NCBI GenBank assembly: GCA_003246205.1
Contig: QKBC01000016.1
Coordinates: forward strand, 1-64,000
From: Flavobacterium haoranii
GTDB lineage: Bacteria; Bacteroidota; Bacteroidia; Flavobacteriales; Flavobacteriaceae
Length of the DNA: 64,000 nt
Direction of reading: 5' to 3'
Part shown: one piece after another, positions 63,864-64,000 of the stretch
How the letters are laid out: every line of letters starts with the position of its first letter
Position numbering within the stretch: the first letter of the stretch is position 1
Notes under the pieces: generated by a model
What the model saw: only the letters and a program-made list of their open reading frames with translations
Database searches by the model: none
Told to the model about the DNA's origin: nothing
Made by a program: the position numbers and the translations under genes

Positions 63864-64000
63864 ATGGAAACAAATCAAAATTTTACTATGCTTAAAGAAG
63901 GTGAAACTAAAATTGTTCCTTCTTCAGCCAAACCGGTAATTATTCCTGAAAAAGAAGTACAATCAGTTATTACTTTTTCCAATAAAAGACCGGCAACTCC
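63864..64000 (+). CDS. Start of a further gene (runs off window)
   Basis: ATG at 63864 opens a frame to the window end (45 codons) beginning METNQNFTMLKEGETKIVP and continuing with PVIIPEKEVQSVI. No signal peptide or TM segment in the visible part; no family recognised. Confidence 0.55.
   Translation, partial: METNQNFTMLKEGETKIVPSSAKPVIIPEKEVQSVITFSNKRPAT

Overview
The window looks like a chromosome segment from a member of the Flavobacteriaceae (Bacteroidota), most likely Flavobacterium or a close relative. The DNA is AT-rich. Promoters carry the Bacteroidota -7 box TAnnTTTG, and the one before rpsO has the ideal TTG-N19-TATCTTTG form. Secreted proteins end in type IX secretion (T9SS) type A tails. 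The gliding/T9SS genes gldK, gldL, gldM and gldN are present in order, as are exosortase F and its partner protein. No rRNA, tRNA, CRISPR array or insertion sequence was seen.

Region by region: 1-4349 is a YD/RHS-type secreted cassette (a partial DUF6443 protein, a 1217-aa RHS-like protein, and the internally deleted remnant of a T9SS-sorted protein). 4634-5853 encodes a secreted DNase-I-like enzyme and a lipoprotein. 5887-11764 is an accessory envelope cluster in two minus-strand operons. One has an excalibur protein, a TerB-like protein, a coiled-coil membrane protein, a von Willebrand A-like lipoprotein and a voltage-gated-type ion channel. The other has small proteins, a YidD-like protein and a Cys-rich SH3b protein. 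Both operons start from promoters with the same palindrome, TTACGG-N4-CCGTAA, at an identical distance from the -7 box, so they are probably one regulon. The neighbouring two-component operon (12038-14583) is the obvious candidate regulator. 14584-18268 holds a tandem-repeat leader, a one-TM protein and a GAF protein.

18265-27692 has an HD-PycTM (Pycsar effector-like) fusion, a 1246-aa metallophosphoesterase/outer-membrane-barrel protein, a second two-component system and two tandem paralogous membrane proteins. 27938-33039 is mostly housekeeping (DUF1761, GNAT/FemAB-like, ABC-F, DUF983, FAD oxidoreductase). 33106-41544 is the gldKLMN block followed by an arginase-fold protein with lost metal ligands and topA. 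41702-48341 runs miaB, a sigma-54-type regulator, lptE, a TPR protein, secG and groES-groEL. 48471-54861 has a beta-CASP RNase, an ATP-cone/PD-(D/E)xK protein, exosortase F, a GAF protein, rpsO and pnp.

54927-58997 is an RNA-repair-like locus. Divergent units (HD + WYL regulator; T4 Pnkp-type 3'-phosphatase + two RlaP-like nucleotidyltransferases) flank a clear inverted-repeat operator, and no ligase is visible. The window ends with a hypothetical secreted protein, a gene-poor stretch, a small secreted protein, a LamG/T9SS adhesin-like protein and the start of another gene.

The two best candidates for an undescribed system are the palindrome-linked TerB/vWA/ion-channel cluster (5887-11836) and the ligase-less RNA-repair locus (54927-58997). 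All assignments come from reading the sequence and from memory of families; no search was run.
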